Positions 55,283-64,000 of a stretch of 64,000 nucleotides of DNA are shown here, one piece after another. A program made the translations under genes and the position numbers. The notes below the pieces were generated by a model that saw only the letters and a list, made by a program, of their open reading frames with translations, was not told where the DNA came from and searched no databases. Every line of letters starts with the position of its first letter. Positions within the stretch are counted from its first letter, which is position 1. This stretch comes from an uncultured Rhizobiaceae bacterium (GTDB lineage: Bacteria; Pseudomonadota; Alphaproteobacteria; Rhizobiales; Rhizobiaceae): contig CATOTF010000002.1 of NCBI GenBank assembly GCA_951813045.1, forward strand, positions 1 through 64,000. The letters are read 5' to 3'.

Positions 55283-56116
55283 ATGGCAATCGTCGCTCAA
55301 ACCTCAAAACTTGGAACCGTTGGCCGGCCAATTCTGGCGTGGATTGTAGCGCTTTTATTCTTCTTCCCGATCTTTTGGCTGATCTTTACCAGCTTTAAAA
55401 CCGACGCCGATGCGGTAAAGCCGGAGTTCCTGTTCTTCTTTACGCCGACGCTCGATAACTATCTGAACATGACTGAAAACTACGATTATTGGCGCTTTGC
55501 GACCAACTCGGTCATTACCTCGGTTCTGGCGACGGCAGTTGCACTGTTTGTTGGTATTCCCGCGGCCTATGCGATGGCGTTTAATCCGACCCGGCGTACC
55601 AAAGATGTGTTGATGTGGATGTTGTCGACCAAAATGTTGCCTGCCGCTGCTGTGCTCTACCCGATGACATTTCTTGCCAAGGGTATCGGCCTGTTTGACA
55701 CACACTTTGTCATCATAATTGTGCTGGCACTTATCAATTTGCCAATCGTTGTGTGGATGCTTTTTACCTATTTCAAGGAAATACCAAAAGACATCATTGA
55801 AGCGGGCCAGATGGATGGTGTGAATACATGGGGAGAGATCAAGGAAATTCTGATCCCATTGGCATGGGGCGGCATCGCTTCTACCGCACTTCTTTGCTTC
55901 ATCTTTTGCTGGAACGAAGCCTATTGGACAGTGCGCCTAACGACTACTGATGCAGCTACGCTATCGAAACTCATTGAAGGGAACCGTGCGCCGGAAGGCC
56001 TGTTCTTTGGCCGACTGTCTGCAGTTTCGGCCGCTGCGGTTGGACCAATCGTTGTGTTGGGTTGGTTCTGTCAAAAACAATTGGTCCAGGGCCTTACCTT
56101 TGGCGCTGTAAAATAA
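55283..56116 (+). CDS. smoG: Sorbitol/mannitol ABC transporter permease
   Basis: The 277-residue MalG-type permease has six helices and the EAA loop with DIIEAGQMDGVNTWGEIKEIL (about residues 172-192). The last helix and the C-terminal LVQGLTFGAVK are typical of SmoG/MtlG. A good AGGAGG precedes the ATG (aaggaggtagtcATG). It is the second channel half. Confidence 0.94.
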   Translation: MAIVAQTSKLGTVGRPILAWIVALLFFFPIFWLIFTSFKTDADAVKPEFLFFFTPTLDNYLNMTENYDYWRFATNSVITSVLATAVALFVGIPAAYAMAFNPTRRTKDVLMWMLSTKMLPAAAVLYPMTFLAKGIGLFDTHFVIIIVLALINLPIVVWMLFTYFKEIPKDIIEAGQMDGVNTWGEIKEILIPLAWGGIASTALLCFIFCWNEAYWTVRLTTTDAATLSKLIEGNRAPEGLFFGRLSAVSAAAVGPIVVLGWFCQKQLVQGLTFGAVK

Positions 56117-56125
56117 GGAAATCCC

Positions 56126-57136
56126 ATGGGACGGATCGTACTTGAAAACGTGGTGAAGCGGTTTGATGAAACCGAAGTTATCCCGCCACTGGATTTGACA
56201 ATTGAAGAGGGTGAGTTTGCCGTATTTGTTGGCCCGTCCGGTTGTGGCAAGTCAACCCTTCTGCGGTTGATCGCGGGTCTTGAAGACGCGACCGCGGGTA
56301 GAGTGCTCATCGATGGCGAGGATGTGACGGAAGTTTCGCCTTCCAAGCGCGGCCTTGCTATGGTGTTCCAGTCCTATGCGCTTTATCCGCATATGACGGT
56401 GCGCAAGAATATCGCCTTTCCCATGCGGATGGCAGGCATGTCCGAGGCGGAACAGAACGAGCGGATTACGGCTGCTGCAAAGTCGCTTAACCTGACAGAT
56501 TATCTTGACCGCAAACCGGGCCAGCTTTCCGGTGGTCAACGTCAGCGTGTTGCCATCGGTCGCGCTATCGTGCGCGAGCCCGAGGCTTTCCTGTTTGACG
56601 AGCCGCTTTCCAACCTTGATGCGGCATTGCGCGTGGGTATGCGGTTGGAAATCAGCGAAATGCACAAACGGCTGCAAACGACTATGATCTATGTGACGCA
56701 CGATCAGGTGGAAGCCATGACGATGGCCGACAAAATCGTGGTGCTACAGGCCGGTGTGATTGAGCAGGTTGGTAGCCCGCTTGAACTTTACAAAACCCCG
56801 CGCAACGTCTTTGTGGCGGGTTTTATTGGTTCACCCAAAATGAACCTGCTTTCCGGCGTGGAAGCGGCGGAATACGATGCTGATACGATTGGCATTCGTC
56901 CTGAACACATCGATATTTCGATGAAATCCAAGAAGGGCTCCTGGGAAGGGACGGTTGGTGTCGCTGAACATCTGGGCTCCGACACTTTTATCCATATCCA
57001 CGGCATTCCAGGATGCGACCCCATGACCGTTCGTGCGGGTGGAGATATTGAGGTGAAGCACGGTGACAAGATTTATCTGTCACCCCAGGCAGAACACATC
57101 CACAAATTCAGTGAGGACGGGCTGCGTATTCCATGA
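56126..57136 (+). CDS. smoK: Sorbitol/mannitol ABC transporter ATP-binding protein
   Basis: The 336-residue MalK/UgpC-type ATPase has Walker [18 protein letters not shown] (about 35), signature [17 protein letters not shown] (about 134), Walker [16 protein letters not shown], and a switch H in [10 protein letters not shown]. The C-terminal TOBE region (about 245-330) is preceded by [10 protein letters not shown]. It overlaps smoS by 4 bases (ATGA). Confidence 0.94.
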   Translation: MGRIVLENVVKRFDETEVIPPLDLTIEEGEFAVFVGPSGCGKSTLLRLIAGLEDATAGRVLIDGEDVTEVSPSKRGLAMVFQSYALYPHMTVRKNIAFPMRMAGMSEAEQNERITAAAKSLNLTDYLDRKPGQLSGGQRQRVAIGRAIVREPEAFLFDEPLSNLDAALRVGMRLEISEMHKRLQTTMIYVTHDQVEAMTMADKIVVLQAGVIEQVGSPLELYKTPRNVFVAGFIGSPKMNLLSGVEAAEYDADTIGIRPEHIDISMKSKKGSWEGTVGVAEHLGSDTFIHIHGIPGCDPMTVRAGGDIEVKHGDKIYLSPQAEHIHKFSEDGLRIP

Positions 57137-57903
57137 AACGGCTGGAAGGTAAGATTGCAATTGTCACCGGAGGCGCGCGCGGAATAGGCCGCGCAATCTG
57201 TCAGGCATACGCACGTGGTGGTGCAAAAGTATGTGTGGCTGATTTGCTGGTAGAGGATGCTAAATTAACCGCTCAATCCCTGGGTGAACGGGGCATGGGT
57301 GTTGGCATGGATGTAACCAATCTTGATTCAATTTCGAAAGGGGTTGCTGAAGTTCAGGCCAATTGGGGTGGCGTAGATATCCTGGTTAACAACGCGGGCA
57401 TCTTCAACATGGCCTCGATCGACAAAATCACAGCAGAAGATTACCGACGCCAATATGATGTTAATGTTGGTGGCACGATTTTCGCAAGTCAGGCGGTCGT
57501 ACCGATCATGAAACGGCGTGGTGGTGGCGCTATCATCAACTTTTCCTCACAGGCGGGACGCCGTGGTGAGCCAAATATTGCGATCTATTGCTCTACCAAA
57601 GCTGCTGTAATCTCCATAACCCAGTCACTGGCGCTCGAGCTGGCATCGGATAATATCCGCGTAAACGCGGTCGCCCCAGGCGTCGTCGATACCCCGATGT
57701 GGGATGTTGTTGACGCACAATTTGCCGAATATGAAAACAAACCATTAGGCCAGAAAAAGAAAGAAGTTGGGGAAGCGGTGCCCCTTGGACGAATGGGTGA
57801 CCCATCTGATGTTGCCGACCCCTGTGTGTTTTTAGCTTCTGATGAGGCGCGTTACATCACTGCGCAGACAGTTAATGTCGACGGCGGCAATTGGATGAGT
57901 TGA
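57133..57903 (+). CDS. smoS: Sorbitol dehydrogenase (L-iditol 2-dehydrogenase), SDR family
   Basis: This 256-residue short-chain dehydrogenase oxidises D-glucitol to D-fructose. The NAD-binding [12 protein letters not shown] lies at residues 12-23, the N-A-G motif in LVNNAGIFN near 88, the catalytic S in [12 protein letters not shown], and Y-x3-K in YCSTKAAVI (about 153-157). The C-terminal VDGGNWMS is typical of SmoS. The start overlaps the smoK stop. It sits between transporter and mannitol dehydrogenase. Confidence 0.93.
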   Translation: MKRLEGKIAIVTGGARGIGRAICQAYARGGAKVCVADLLVEDAKLTAQSLGERGMGVGMDVTNLDSISKGVAEVQANWGGVDILVNNAGIFNMASIDKITAEDYRRQYDVNVGGTIFASQAVVPIMKRRGGGAIINFSSQAGRRGEPNIAIYCSTKAAVISITQSLALELASDNIRVNAVAPGVVDTPMWDVVDAQFAEYENKPLGQKKKEVGEAVPLGRMGDPSDVADPCVFLASDEARYITAQTVNVDGGNWMS

Positions 57904-57904
57904 T

Positions 57905-59371
57905 ATGAAACTGTCGAATGCCAGCCTTGCCGTTCTGCCAGATCATATCGGTCGTCCGACCTATGATCGCTCCGCTTTAACACCGGGCATTGTGCACATT
58001 GGCCTGGGGAATTTTCACAGGGCGCATCAGGCTTGGTATCTGCAACAGCTAATGCAAGAAGGGCTGGCGCATGACTGGGCCATCGTTGGTGCCGGTGTTC
58101 GTCCAAATGATGAAACCCAGCGCCAAAAACTGGCGAACCAGGATTATTTGACCACGCTGATAGAGTTGGATCCGTCGGGCCGATCGGTTGAAGTTGTCGG
58201 CTCAATGATTGATTTCGTCCTTGTACAGGATAGCAATGCTCCTTTGATCGCCAAAATGGCTGACCCGGCCATTCGAATAGTATCTTTGACGGTCACCGAA
58301 AGCGGATATTACATTGACCCGTCCAGTCAACAGTTCGATGTGAACCACCCCGATATCCAGCATGATATTGCCAAGCCAGATGAGCCGATGACCGCCTTTG
58401 GCGCAATTATCGCCGCTTTGAAGTTGAGACGCGATGCAGGCCACAGTTGTTTTACCTGTCAGAGCTGCGACAACCTCCAGGGTAACGGGGATGTATTGCG
58501 AAACACACTGATTTCCATTGCAACCGCAATCGATAGAGATCTGGCCGACTGGATTGACCAAAATTGCACATTTCCCAACTCCATGGTCGACAGCATTGTC
58601 CCGGCTACAGGAAAAAATGAGATTGCACTGGCTCGGAATTTTGGCATCGAGGATGCTGCACCGGTAACCCATGAGAACTTTCGTCAATGGGTAATTGAAG
58701 ATAAGTTCTGCGCCGGTCGACCCGATTGGGATCGCGTTGGCGCAACATTCACAAATGATGTGCATTCCTACGAAAAAATGAAAATCCGCATCCTCAATGG
58801 CGGGCACCAGATAATCTCTAATCCAGGTGAAATACTCGGCGTTGATACAATTGCAAACTGTATGGCCAACCCGTTGATTGGGGCAATGTTCAGGAAAGTG
58901 GCAGGTGGGGAGATAGTGCCTCAGGTTTGTGCCGTACCAGACATGGCACCACTGGACTACGTCGAGCTAATTAATTGCAGATTTGCCAATCCGGAGATTG
59001 TCGACACCGTTCGGCGGGTGGCATTTGACGGTTCTTCACGGCATCCGGGATTTCTTCTGCCCATCATTCGCGATGCTCTGCAGAACGATGATTCCATTGA
59101 TGGTCTGGCACTAGCCGAGGCGCTTTGGGCTCGTATGTGTCAAGGAACCCGTGAAGACGGGTCAGAAATTGAACCTAATGATCCAAATTGGTCGAAACTT
59201 ACACGTGTCGCAAGTGAAGCGAAAACGGATGCCCGTGCCTGGATAAATCAGAAAAACTTTTACGGCGATCTGGGGCAAAACCAGCGTTTCGCCGACAACT
59301 TTGTCTATTGGTTGGACATGCTCTGGGAGCAGGGAACCGAAGCAACGCTTCAGACTTACCTCAATGGATGA
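57905..59371 (+). CDS. mtlK: Mannitol 2-dehydrogenase, long-chain MDR family
   Basis: This 488-residue enzyme oxidises D-mannitol to D-fructose and arabinitol-type substrates. The N-terminal domain has GIVHIGLGNFHRAHQAWYL (residues 29-47), the polyol-dehydrogenase signature is near 190-215 (SCDNLQGNGDVLRNT), and the catalytic lysine region is KIRILNGGHQIISNPGEIL (about 295). It starts one base after smoS ends and is the last clear gene of the operon. The intact family length is about 490. Confidence 0.94.
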   Translation: MKLSNASLAVLPDHIGRPTYDRSALTPGIVHIGLGNFHRAHQAWYLQQLMQEGLAHDWAIVGAGVRPNDETQRQKLANQDYLTTLIELDPSGRSVEVVGSMIDFVLVQDSNAPLIAKMADPAIRIVSLTVTESGYYIDPSSQQFDVNHPDIQHDIAKPDEPMTAFGAIIAALKLRRDAGHSCFTCQSCDNLQGNGDVLRNTLISIATAIDRDLADWIDQNCTFPNSMVDSIVPATGKNEIALARNFGIEDAAPVTHENFRQWVIEDKFCAGRPDWDRVGATFTNDVHSYEKMKIRILNGGHQIISNPGEILGVDTIANCMANPLIGAMFRKVAGGEIVPQVCAVPDMAPLDYVELINCRFANPEIVDTVRRVAFDGSSRHPGFLLPIIRDALQNDDSIDGLALAEALWARMCQGTREDGSEIEPNDPNWSKLTRVASEAKTDARAWINQKNFYGDLGQNQRFADNFVYWLDMLWEQGTEATLQTYLNG

Positions 59372-59382
59372 GTAGATATAAG

Positions 59383-59417
59383 CCAATTGCCCTTGAGTCA
59401 GATCAAAAGGCAATTGG
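59383..59417 (+). terminator. Inverted repeat after mtlK, probable 3' end of the operon
   Basis: CCAATTGCCCTT and AAAGGCAATTGG (imperfect at the loop side) pair around GAGTCAGATCA, 11 bases after the mtlK stop. No T-run follows on the plus strand. It may be a 3' mRNA end or a weak terminator. From 59418 to 59583 I see no gene, only an open frame without recognisable features. Confidence 0.55.
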
Positions 59418-59595
59418 ATCATTACTCGCGGAAGTACCAAATTCGAAACAGAATACCACATTGTGTTTCAAGGCCTGCTTGGAACCCAAAGTACTTGATG
59501 CTGCCAATTGGGTGAATGTCAGCTTTGAAAACGCTACCTGTGCTGCTACCGTGAGCTCATGCGAAAATTAAAGGGAGGCGTCGATACCTATTGAA

Positions 59596-59952
59596 TTGGA
59601 TGAAGTGCATTCAGCTTATGGCGCAGCATGGCTCGAGACGGAACAAGACCGGCGTCTCGCACTTCTTGAGACCTGTTGGAGTGACAATGGAAGTTACAAA
59701 GACCCCAACAGTTATGTGAATGGTAGAAAAGAACTGGACGAACACTTTGGCGGGTTTCATAAACAAATGCCCGGCGCACGGATCGAGTTGACCAGTCACG
59801 CAAGTCTACATAATAGCCGAATCCATTTAAACTGGAGAATGGTCACCAGTGAGGGACAGGTGGCAATAGCAGGTGTGGACTTTGGAACCCTAGCAGATGA
59901 CGGGCGAATTAAGGAGATCGTCGGCTTCTTCGGTCCTCCACCAGCTCTCTGA
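59596..59952 (+). CDS. Small NTF2-like/SnoaL-like protein
   Basis: A protein of about 118-122 residues has an NTF2-type fold by motif. LDEVHSAYGAAWLETEQDRR is followed by LLETCWSDNGSYKDPNSYVNG and a strand-rich end with GRIKEIVGFFGPPPAL. The start is uncertain. GGAGG lies at 59574-59578, and the nearest in-frame codons are ATT at 59590 and TTG at 59596. I list the TTG. The function is not known. It follows the polyol operon at a distance and may be separate from it. Confidence 0.7.
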   Translation: MDEVHSAYGAAWLETEQDRRLALLETCWSDNGSYKDPNSYVNGRKELDEHFGGFHKQMPGARIELTSHASLHNSRIHLNWRMVTSEGQVAIAGVDFGTLADDGRIKEIVGFFGPPPAL

Positions 59953-59967
59953 ACGGTCCACTCGCAT

Positions 59968-60015
59968 AACTGCCGTTCGAATTCCCACTCTGCCGGAAAT
60001 TGTTCAACGGCAGTT
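59968..60015. repeat. Inverted repeat with 10-bp arms
   Basis: AACTGCCGTT (59968-59977) and AACGGCAGTT (60006-60015) are perfect complements separated by 28 bases, between the NTF2-like gene and the DUF1330 gene. It could be a transcript hairpin or a protein-binding site. Confidence 0.5.
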
Positions 60016-60111
60016 AGGGAGGTCAACTCAGACACTCGAAGCCATACAATTGTCGTGGATATTCGTTGCTTCTAGGATGATCGGACGCATCACACCAAGA
60101 AGGACAAGTCC

Positions 60112-60405
60112 ATGCCTGCCTATGTAATCGGCCAACTCAACATTCATAATCCTGTGGCTTACCAAGCCTACCTAAATGGTTTCATGCCAAGCTTCCAGCG
60201 ACACGGAGGAGAGTTGCTGGCAACGTCACGCGCTGAAACGGAAACCCTTGAAGGGACATGGGCCATGCCACGTACAGTCGTCATGCGTTTTCCGTCTGTA
60301 GAAAATGCCAGGGCTTGGCACAACGATCCAGAATATGTGGAGATAGCAAAAATTCGCCACCAAACTGCTTCTACAAATCTCGTCGTAATTGATGGGATTG
60401 CGTGA
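60112..60405 (+). CDS. DUF1330 family protein
   Basis: A 97-residue dimeric alpha+beta-barrel protein of the DUF1330 family begins MPAYVIGQLNIHNPVAYQAY and ends with DPEYVEIAKIRHQTASTNLV and IDGIA. GGTVL-like (GELLATSRAETETLEG) and RTVVMRFPSVENARAWHND are the usual motifs. No biochemical role is established for the family. AAGGAC precedes the ATG. A convergent gene follows. Confidence 0.88.
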   Translation: MPAYVIGQLNIHNPVAYQAYLNGFMPSFQRHGGELLATSRAETETLEGTWAMPRTVVMRFPSVENARAWHNDPEYVEIAKIRHQTASTNLVVIDGIA

Positions 60406-60560
60406 CCAATGTTATTGAGTGGGCCGATTTGGTCCACATCTCGATCATTCGCGACATGCCGATTTTCGGCTATTGGCAAGAGTGGGAAGGTCTGCACCGA
60501 ACCCTTTTCGCAGATACTGCGTTTTGCAACAACGGCAGCCATCTTTGAGCGTGGTGGGCA

Positions 60561-60953
60561 CTACCCGGCAACTTGACGATCGTACTCTTCTGCATCAAAC
60601 CAACCCAATGACGACGTAACTTTCATGTCGTCATCAAGTTCCCATTCTTCCCAACCGCTTACGTTAAGAGGGTTTCCCGTCTCCGCGTGGTGTCCTGTGA
60701 AAGTCCACATAAACACGACGTGACTTCCTGCTGCGCGAGTTCCATCGTTTTGCAGAACCAGGTCGGGTACATCTGAGTGAAATCCCGCTGCCATCTCAGT
60801 GAGCCCACTGTGACCAACAGAAGGTTCCCCACGATTGATAGTTATGCAGCTGCTGGCAACATGGCAATTAGCGACGTTCTCAGGCAATTTTGAATTCCAT
60901 GCCTCCGTGTATCGTGAGGCAAGTTCATTTAAGTCGTTTTGATTGAATGACAT
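60561..60953 (-). CDS. SnoaL/NTF2-like ester cyclase-type protein
   Basis: The 130-residue NTF2-fold protein has ELASRYTEAWNSKLPENVAN in its N-terminal helix, FHSDVPDLVLQNDGTRAAGS in the middle, and FMWTFTGHHAETGNPLNVSG in the core strands. It ends with FDAEEYDRQ. This pattern matches SnoaL-like proteins of unknown activity. It is convergent with DUF1330. It is the fourth SnoaL/NTF2-type protein in the window. Confidence 0.82.
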   Translation of the reverse strand: MSFNQNDLNELASRYTEAWNSKLPENVANCHVASSCITINRGEPSVGHSGLTEMAAGFHSDVPDLVLQNDGTRAAGSHVVFMWTFTGHHAETGNPLNVSGWEEWELDDDMKVTSSLGWFDAEEYDRQVAG

Positions 60954-61163
60954 ATAATTGTCCCCCGTTTCTGTCGTTAGGTCTACTTGATGCCGTTAAT
61001 GCAGACAAGTTGGGCTAAGCTGAACTCTGTATAAAGCCGCCATTGGGCAAAATGATAAGAGAAATAGGAAAGTCCCCATCTCAGACATTCGGCTCTTCCT
61101 CAAATCCATCGAGTTTGGGCAGCTTAATATAGAATAGGGAGTTCTATTGATTTGATACCCAGT
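60954..61163. other. Intergenic stretch
   Basis: These 210 bases separate the tlpA stop from the SnoaL-like gene start. No gene, terminator or clear promoter was found. Confidence 0.4.
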
Positions 61164-61841
61164 CTAAAGAGCCGCATTGATCAGCTTCTTGGCGTCTTCA
61201 CCGGCCCATTCTGCCGGGCCGTTCAGCACGCCGGCGACGCAGCCTCTTGTGTCTACCAGCACCGTTGCGGGCAGGCCGAAGGCCAGGCCGTTCTTTTTCA
61301 GTGTGTTGAGGGTTGAAAGACTGTCGTCGTGGAAGAAACCGACGCTTTTTAGATCAATGTCTTTGTAGAATTTCTTCGGCTTGCCCGGGTCGCCGAGATC
61401 AACACTGACGGGCACAACCTCGAAGTTATCGCCGCCCATTTCTTTTTGGAGAGCGTCCAGGGCGGGCATTTCTGCGCGGCAGGGCGCGCACCATGTTGCC
61501 CAGAGGTTGAGCAGAACTGTGCGGCCATTCCAGTCTGCTAAAGTTTTGTCGGCGCCTTCCGCGTTGGCAAATTTGAAGTCTGCGACAGAAAACGGCCGGT
61601 CAGCCGCCTGAAAGGCTGCCACGTCGCCGGTTGCGGCGCTGTTGAGCGCTGTTTGCATGGATTCGTTGATCGGGCAATTGCCGCTGGCGATTTCTTTGTT
61701 GCCACCCAGTGTGGAAAACGCGTATAGGCCTGCACCAACAGCGAGCCCCAAAACTCCGGCCAGCAGCGCAAAGGTTACAAAGCCTTTTCTGCTCTTTCCG
61801 TTTTGCGGTTCTTCCAATTTGGGTGAATCTTCTTCGCTCAT
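61164..61841 (-). CDS. tlpA: TlpA-type thiol:disulfide reductase (membrane-anchored)
   Basis: The protein has 225 residues from the ATG at 61841 ([19 protein letters not shown]). The longer frame to 62027 is antisense to argH and is not used. One transmembrane anchor ([20 protein letters not shown], about 20-39) is followed by a periplasmic thioredoxin fold with active site [16 protein letters not shown] (CxxC = CAPC, about 110) and the cis-proline in [10 protein letters not shown]. It reduces disulfides for cytochrome oxidase assembly. It is divergent from argH, with 24 bases between starts. Confidence 0.94.
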   Translation of the reverse strand: MSEEDSPKLEEPQNGKSRKGFVTFALLAGVLGLAVGAGLYAFSTLGGNKEIASGNCPINESMQTALNSAATGDVAAFQAADRPFSVADFKFANAEGADKTLADWNGRTVLLNLWATWCAPCRAEMPALDALQKEMGGDNFEVVPVSVDLGDPGKPKKFYKDIDLKSVGFFHDDSLSTLNTLKKNGLAFGLPATVLVDTRGCVAGVLNGPAEWAGEDAKKLINAAL

Positions 61842-61865
61842 ATCAACTGCTTTCAGGAACTTGTG

Positions 61866-63266
61866 ATGACAGACACTACATCTCAAACGGGCAATAAAAT
61901 GTGGGGCGGTCGGTTTGCCAGTGGTCCTGATACCATCATGGAAGAAATCAACGCTTCGATTGATTTTGACCGGAAGATGTACGTGCAGGACATTACAGGC
62001 TCTCGCGCCCACGCCAAGATGTTGCACGATCAGGGCATATTGTCATCTGATGATCATGCGACAATTGATCAAGGGTTGCACACAATTTTGTCAGAGATTG
62101 AAACCGGGCAGTTCACATTCTCGCGGGCGCTGGAAGATATTCACATGAATGTCGAGAACCGTTTGGCAGAGCTTATTGGCCCGGCAGCGGGGCGTCTGCA
62201 CACCGCCCGTTCTCGCAATGATCAGGTGGCCGTTGATTTTCGCATGTGGGTGCGTGATCAGGCGGATAGTGTTCAATCCGCACTTGAAGAATTTATATCC
62301 GCCCTGCTCGATAAAGCGGATGAACACGCCGACAGCGTGATGCCGGGGTTTACCCATTTGCAAACAGCACAACCCGTTACTCTCGGCCACCATTGTCTCG
62401 CCTATGTGGAGATGATGGCCCGTGACCTGTCGCGGTTTAAAGATGCCCGTGAGCGGATGAACGAATGCCCGCTCGGCGCAGCGGCTTTGGCGGGCACGGG
62501 TTTCAACATCGACCGCCATGCAACCGCGCAGGCCCTTGGGTTCCGTGAACCCACCCGCAATTCCCTTGATAGTGTATCGGACCGGGATTTTGCCTTGGAA
62601 TTTCTGTCTGCGGCCAGCATATGCGCAACACATCTTTCGCGGCTGGCGGAAGAGATCGTTATCTGGTCAACGCCGCAGTTCGGCTTCGTGCAATTGTCCG
62701 ACAGGTTTTCCACCGGCTCTTCCATCATGCCGCAAAAGAAAAACCCCGATGCGGCAGAACTTGTGCGTGGCAAAATCGGACGCATCACCGGGTCACTGGT
62801 CGGCCTGCTGACGGTCATGAAAGGCCTGCCACTGACCTATTCAAAGGATATGCAGGAGGACAAGGAAGGGGTGTTTGACGCGGCAGAAACGCTGGAGCTT
62901 TGCCTTGCCGCGATGACCGGCATGGTCACTGACATGACAATCAACCGGGGTGCCATGGAAGCCGCCGCCGGGTCGGGTTATTCAACCGCCACCGATCTGG
63001 CAGATTGGCTTGTACGCGAAGCAGGTATACCGTTTCGCGATGCCCACCACATAACCGGCCGTGCGGTTGCCATGGCTGAGGAAAATACTTGCGAACTCGC
63101 CGAAATTCCCCTCGAAGAACTGCAAGCCTTACATACTGACATCCATCAGGGTGTATTCGACGTGCTCACGGTACAGGCCAGCGTCGCCAGCCGCACCAGT
63201 TTTGGCGGAACCGCCCCGTCAGGGGTGCGGTCCCAAATCAAATATTGGCGTGGCAGGCTTGCGTAA
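61866..63266 (+). CDS. argH: Argininosuccinate lyase
   Basis: This 466-residue fumarase/aspartase-superfamily enzyme catalyses the last step of arginine synthesis. It starts [20 protein letters not shown]. Conserved signatures are [18 protein letters not shown] (about 109), [10 protein letters not shown], and the superfamily motif [20 protein letters not shown] (about 278-297). I place the start at the ATG 61866; the in-frame GTG at 61863 is possible. Pairing with tlpA is common in Hyphomicrobiales. Confidence 0.97.
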   Translation: MTDTTSQTGNKMWGGRFASGPDTIMEEINASIDFDRKMYVQDITGSRAHAKMLHDQGILSSDDHATIDQGLHTILSEIETGQFTFSRALEDIHMNVENRLAELIGPAAGRLHTARSRNDQVAVDFRMWVRDQADSVQSALEEFISALLDKADEHADSVMPGFTHLQTAQPVTLGHHCLAYVEMMARDLSRFKDARERMNECPLGAAALAGTGFNIDRHATAQALGFREPTRNSLDSVSDRDFALEFLSAASICATHLSRLAEEIVIWSTPQFGFVQLSDRFSTGSSIMPQKKNPDAAELVRGKIGRITGSLVGLLTVMKGLPLTYSKDMQEDKEGVFDAAETLELCLAAMTGMVTDMTINRGAMEAAAGSGYSTATDLADWLVREAGIPFRDAHHITGRAVAMAEENTCELAEIPLEELQALHTDIHQGVFDVLTVQASVASRTSFGGTAPSGVRSQIKYWRGRLA

Positions 63267-63794
63267 CTAGCTTCCGGTTACAATGCCACAAGCGACACGA
63301 CCACCGGCACCGCCAATCGGCTGGGTCGTGTGGTCGTCAGGATTTTCATGGATGATGAAGGCCGAACCGTCCGCGTCCAGCAGGTTGTGCTTTTCACCAC
63401 CGAGGGAAACCCGGCCTGCAAATATTTCGGCATTGGCGGTGCCATCTGAATTCACAAACAGGTTTGGCAAATCCCCAGCTTCCGGCCCGTCTGAATTATG
63501 CATGCCGTGGGCACCTGGAATTTTTCCCACATGGCCTTTGGCCGATTTAAACCCGGTATTGGCATCACAGGCCCCTGCGCTATGAAGGTGAAACCCGTGG
63601 TATCCGGGGGTCAAACCGATGACAGAAATCCGGATAATGACGCCTTTTTTAGCCTGAACCAGAGATGCTACCCCAATCTTGTCACCGGCAAGGCTCAAAA
63701 CATCGGCCGCTGCCGTTTTTTGCTGGTCAGATGTATCCGCATAACCTGTGGTTGTAGTCACCAAGAGGGCGCAAATCGTGAGAAGTTTTTTCAT
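63267..63794 (-). CDS. sodC: Superoxide dismutase [Cu-Zn], periplasmic
   Basis: The 175-residue protein has a signal peptide (MKKLLTICALLVTTTTGYA). The copper ligands are in HGFHLHSAGAC (two H), the bridging and zinc H and D in GKIPGAHGMHNSDG-type region and NLLDADGSAFIIHENPDD (last copper H), and the disulfide Cys pairs C in SAGACDAN with C in GGRVACGIV. The arginine over the active site is in GGAGGRVACG. It converges on argH with adjacent stops. It protects the periplasm from superoxide. Confidence 0.96.
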   Translation of the reverse strand: MKKLLTICALLVTTTTGYADTSDQQKTAAADVLSLAGDKIGVASLVQAKKGVIIRISVIGLTPGYHGFHLHSAGACDANTGFKSAKGHVGKIPGAHGMHNSDGPEAGDLPNLFVNSDGTANAEIFAGRVSLGGEKHNLLDADGSAFIIHENPDDHTTQPIGGAGGRVACGIVTGS

Positions 63795-64000
63795 AATATT
63801 TCCTGTCTATTTTCATTCGTTGAAAAACCGAGAGCGTTAATCTCACAGTGAAAATGATTCAGGAGTGCCGATTATTCATCGGCAGATTGTCACAGTGTGT
63901 GCCATTGCACATATTACTGATGCCATCATGTTTGTTTCACGGGTGGCCATAAGCCAAAAACATGATATGAAATCCAAAGTTCACCGCTTTGGCAGGGTTT
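63795..64000. other. Right end of window, no gene seen
   Basis: This stretch contains AT-rich sequence upstream of sodC, probably its promoter region. No complete reading frame, tRNA or terminator was recognised. Confidence 0.4.

Noticed and set aside
61842-62027. A 62-residue N-terminal extension of tlpA
   Set aside because: It lies antisense to the start of argH, and the family start with its membrane anchor fits MSEEDSPK at 61841.
1-64000. CRISPR arrays, toxin-antitoxin pairs, restriction-modification, retrons and other defence genes
   Set aside because: No short regularly spaced repeats and no reverse transcriptase, methylase, toxin or nuclease cluster were recognised. The only HNH gene (40550-41143) is of a common chromosomal type and stands alone.

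Overview
The window looks like chromosomal DNA of an alphaproteobacterium, most likely a rhizobial-type (Hyphomicrobiales) or related marine lineage. This rests on gene neighbourhoods rather than any marker gene: a smo-type sorbitol/mannitol operon (smoEFGK, smoS, mtlK); a run of twin-transmembrane protein, PduO-type cobalamin adenosyltransferase, rhomboid protease, etfBA and 3-hydroxybutyryl-CoA dehydrogenase; tlpA divergent from argH; and a urtABCDE-ureDABCEFG urea operon. Genus cannot be decided from the sequence.

The window has two halves. Positions 1 to about 38,930 are an accessory region crowded with insertion sequences. It ends at an integrase gene beside a tRNA-Leu(CAA), which is the classic edge of an integrative island. 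The far edge is not in view. This half holds three copies of one 1,509-bp IS3-family element (one cut by the window start), a second IS3-family element, a decayed IS5-family element, two full 2,468-bp IS21-family elements, one full and one partial IS91-type element that carries its own tyrosine recombinase, one IS110-family transposase, and four fragments of an IS1182-family element. Several genes are visibly broken at element ends: a DUF4910 peptidase-like gene, a DUF899 gene, a NitT/TauT-type binding-protein gene, a recombinase and several IS1182 copies.

Within the IS-rich half sits an intact 12-gene unit on the minus strand (27,791 to 17,075): a complete urea ABC importer (urtABCDE) followed by all urease structural and accessory genes (ureDABCEFG). 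A LysR-type regulator is divergent from it. The unit can import urea and hydrolyse it to ammonia and CO2. It is bracketed by IS1182 remnants in opposite orientation. Other cargo is a secreted two-domain SnoaL-like protein with a divergent LysR regulator, an ATPase/permease pair whose binding protein has been decapitated, and a class III nucleotide cyclase with a SnoaL-like N-terminus.

Positions 39,000 to 64,000 read as ordinary core chromosome with no IS. In order they hold a YqaA-type membrane protein, DsbB, an HNH endonuclease, an AlkA-type glycosylase, GluQ, AEC and EamA transporters, a lipid A deacylase-like gene with an in-frame stop, the adenosyltransferase/rhomboid/etfBA/hydroxyacyl-CoA dehydrogenase run, a VOC protein behind a textbook SoxR operator opposite soxR, a LacI-type regulator with two matching palindromic operators and its sugar-alcohol ABC/dehydrogenase operon, small NTF2-like and DUF1330 proteins, tlpA, argH and sodC.

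No clearly new defence or mobile system was found. The most informative signals are the IS-by-IS history that can be read from junctions, the IS110-IS1182 in-frame chimera, the hairpins placed directly after the binding-protein gene in three separate ABC operons, and the SoxR and LacI operator pairs.
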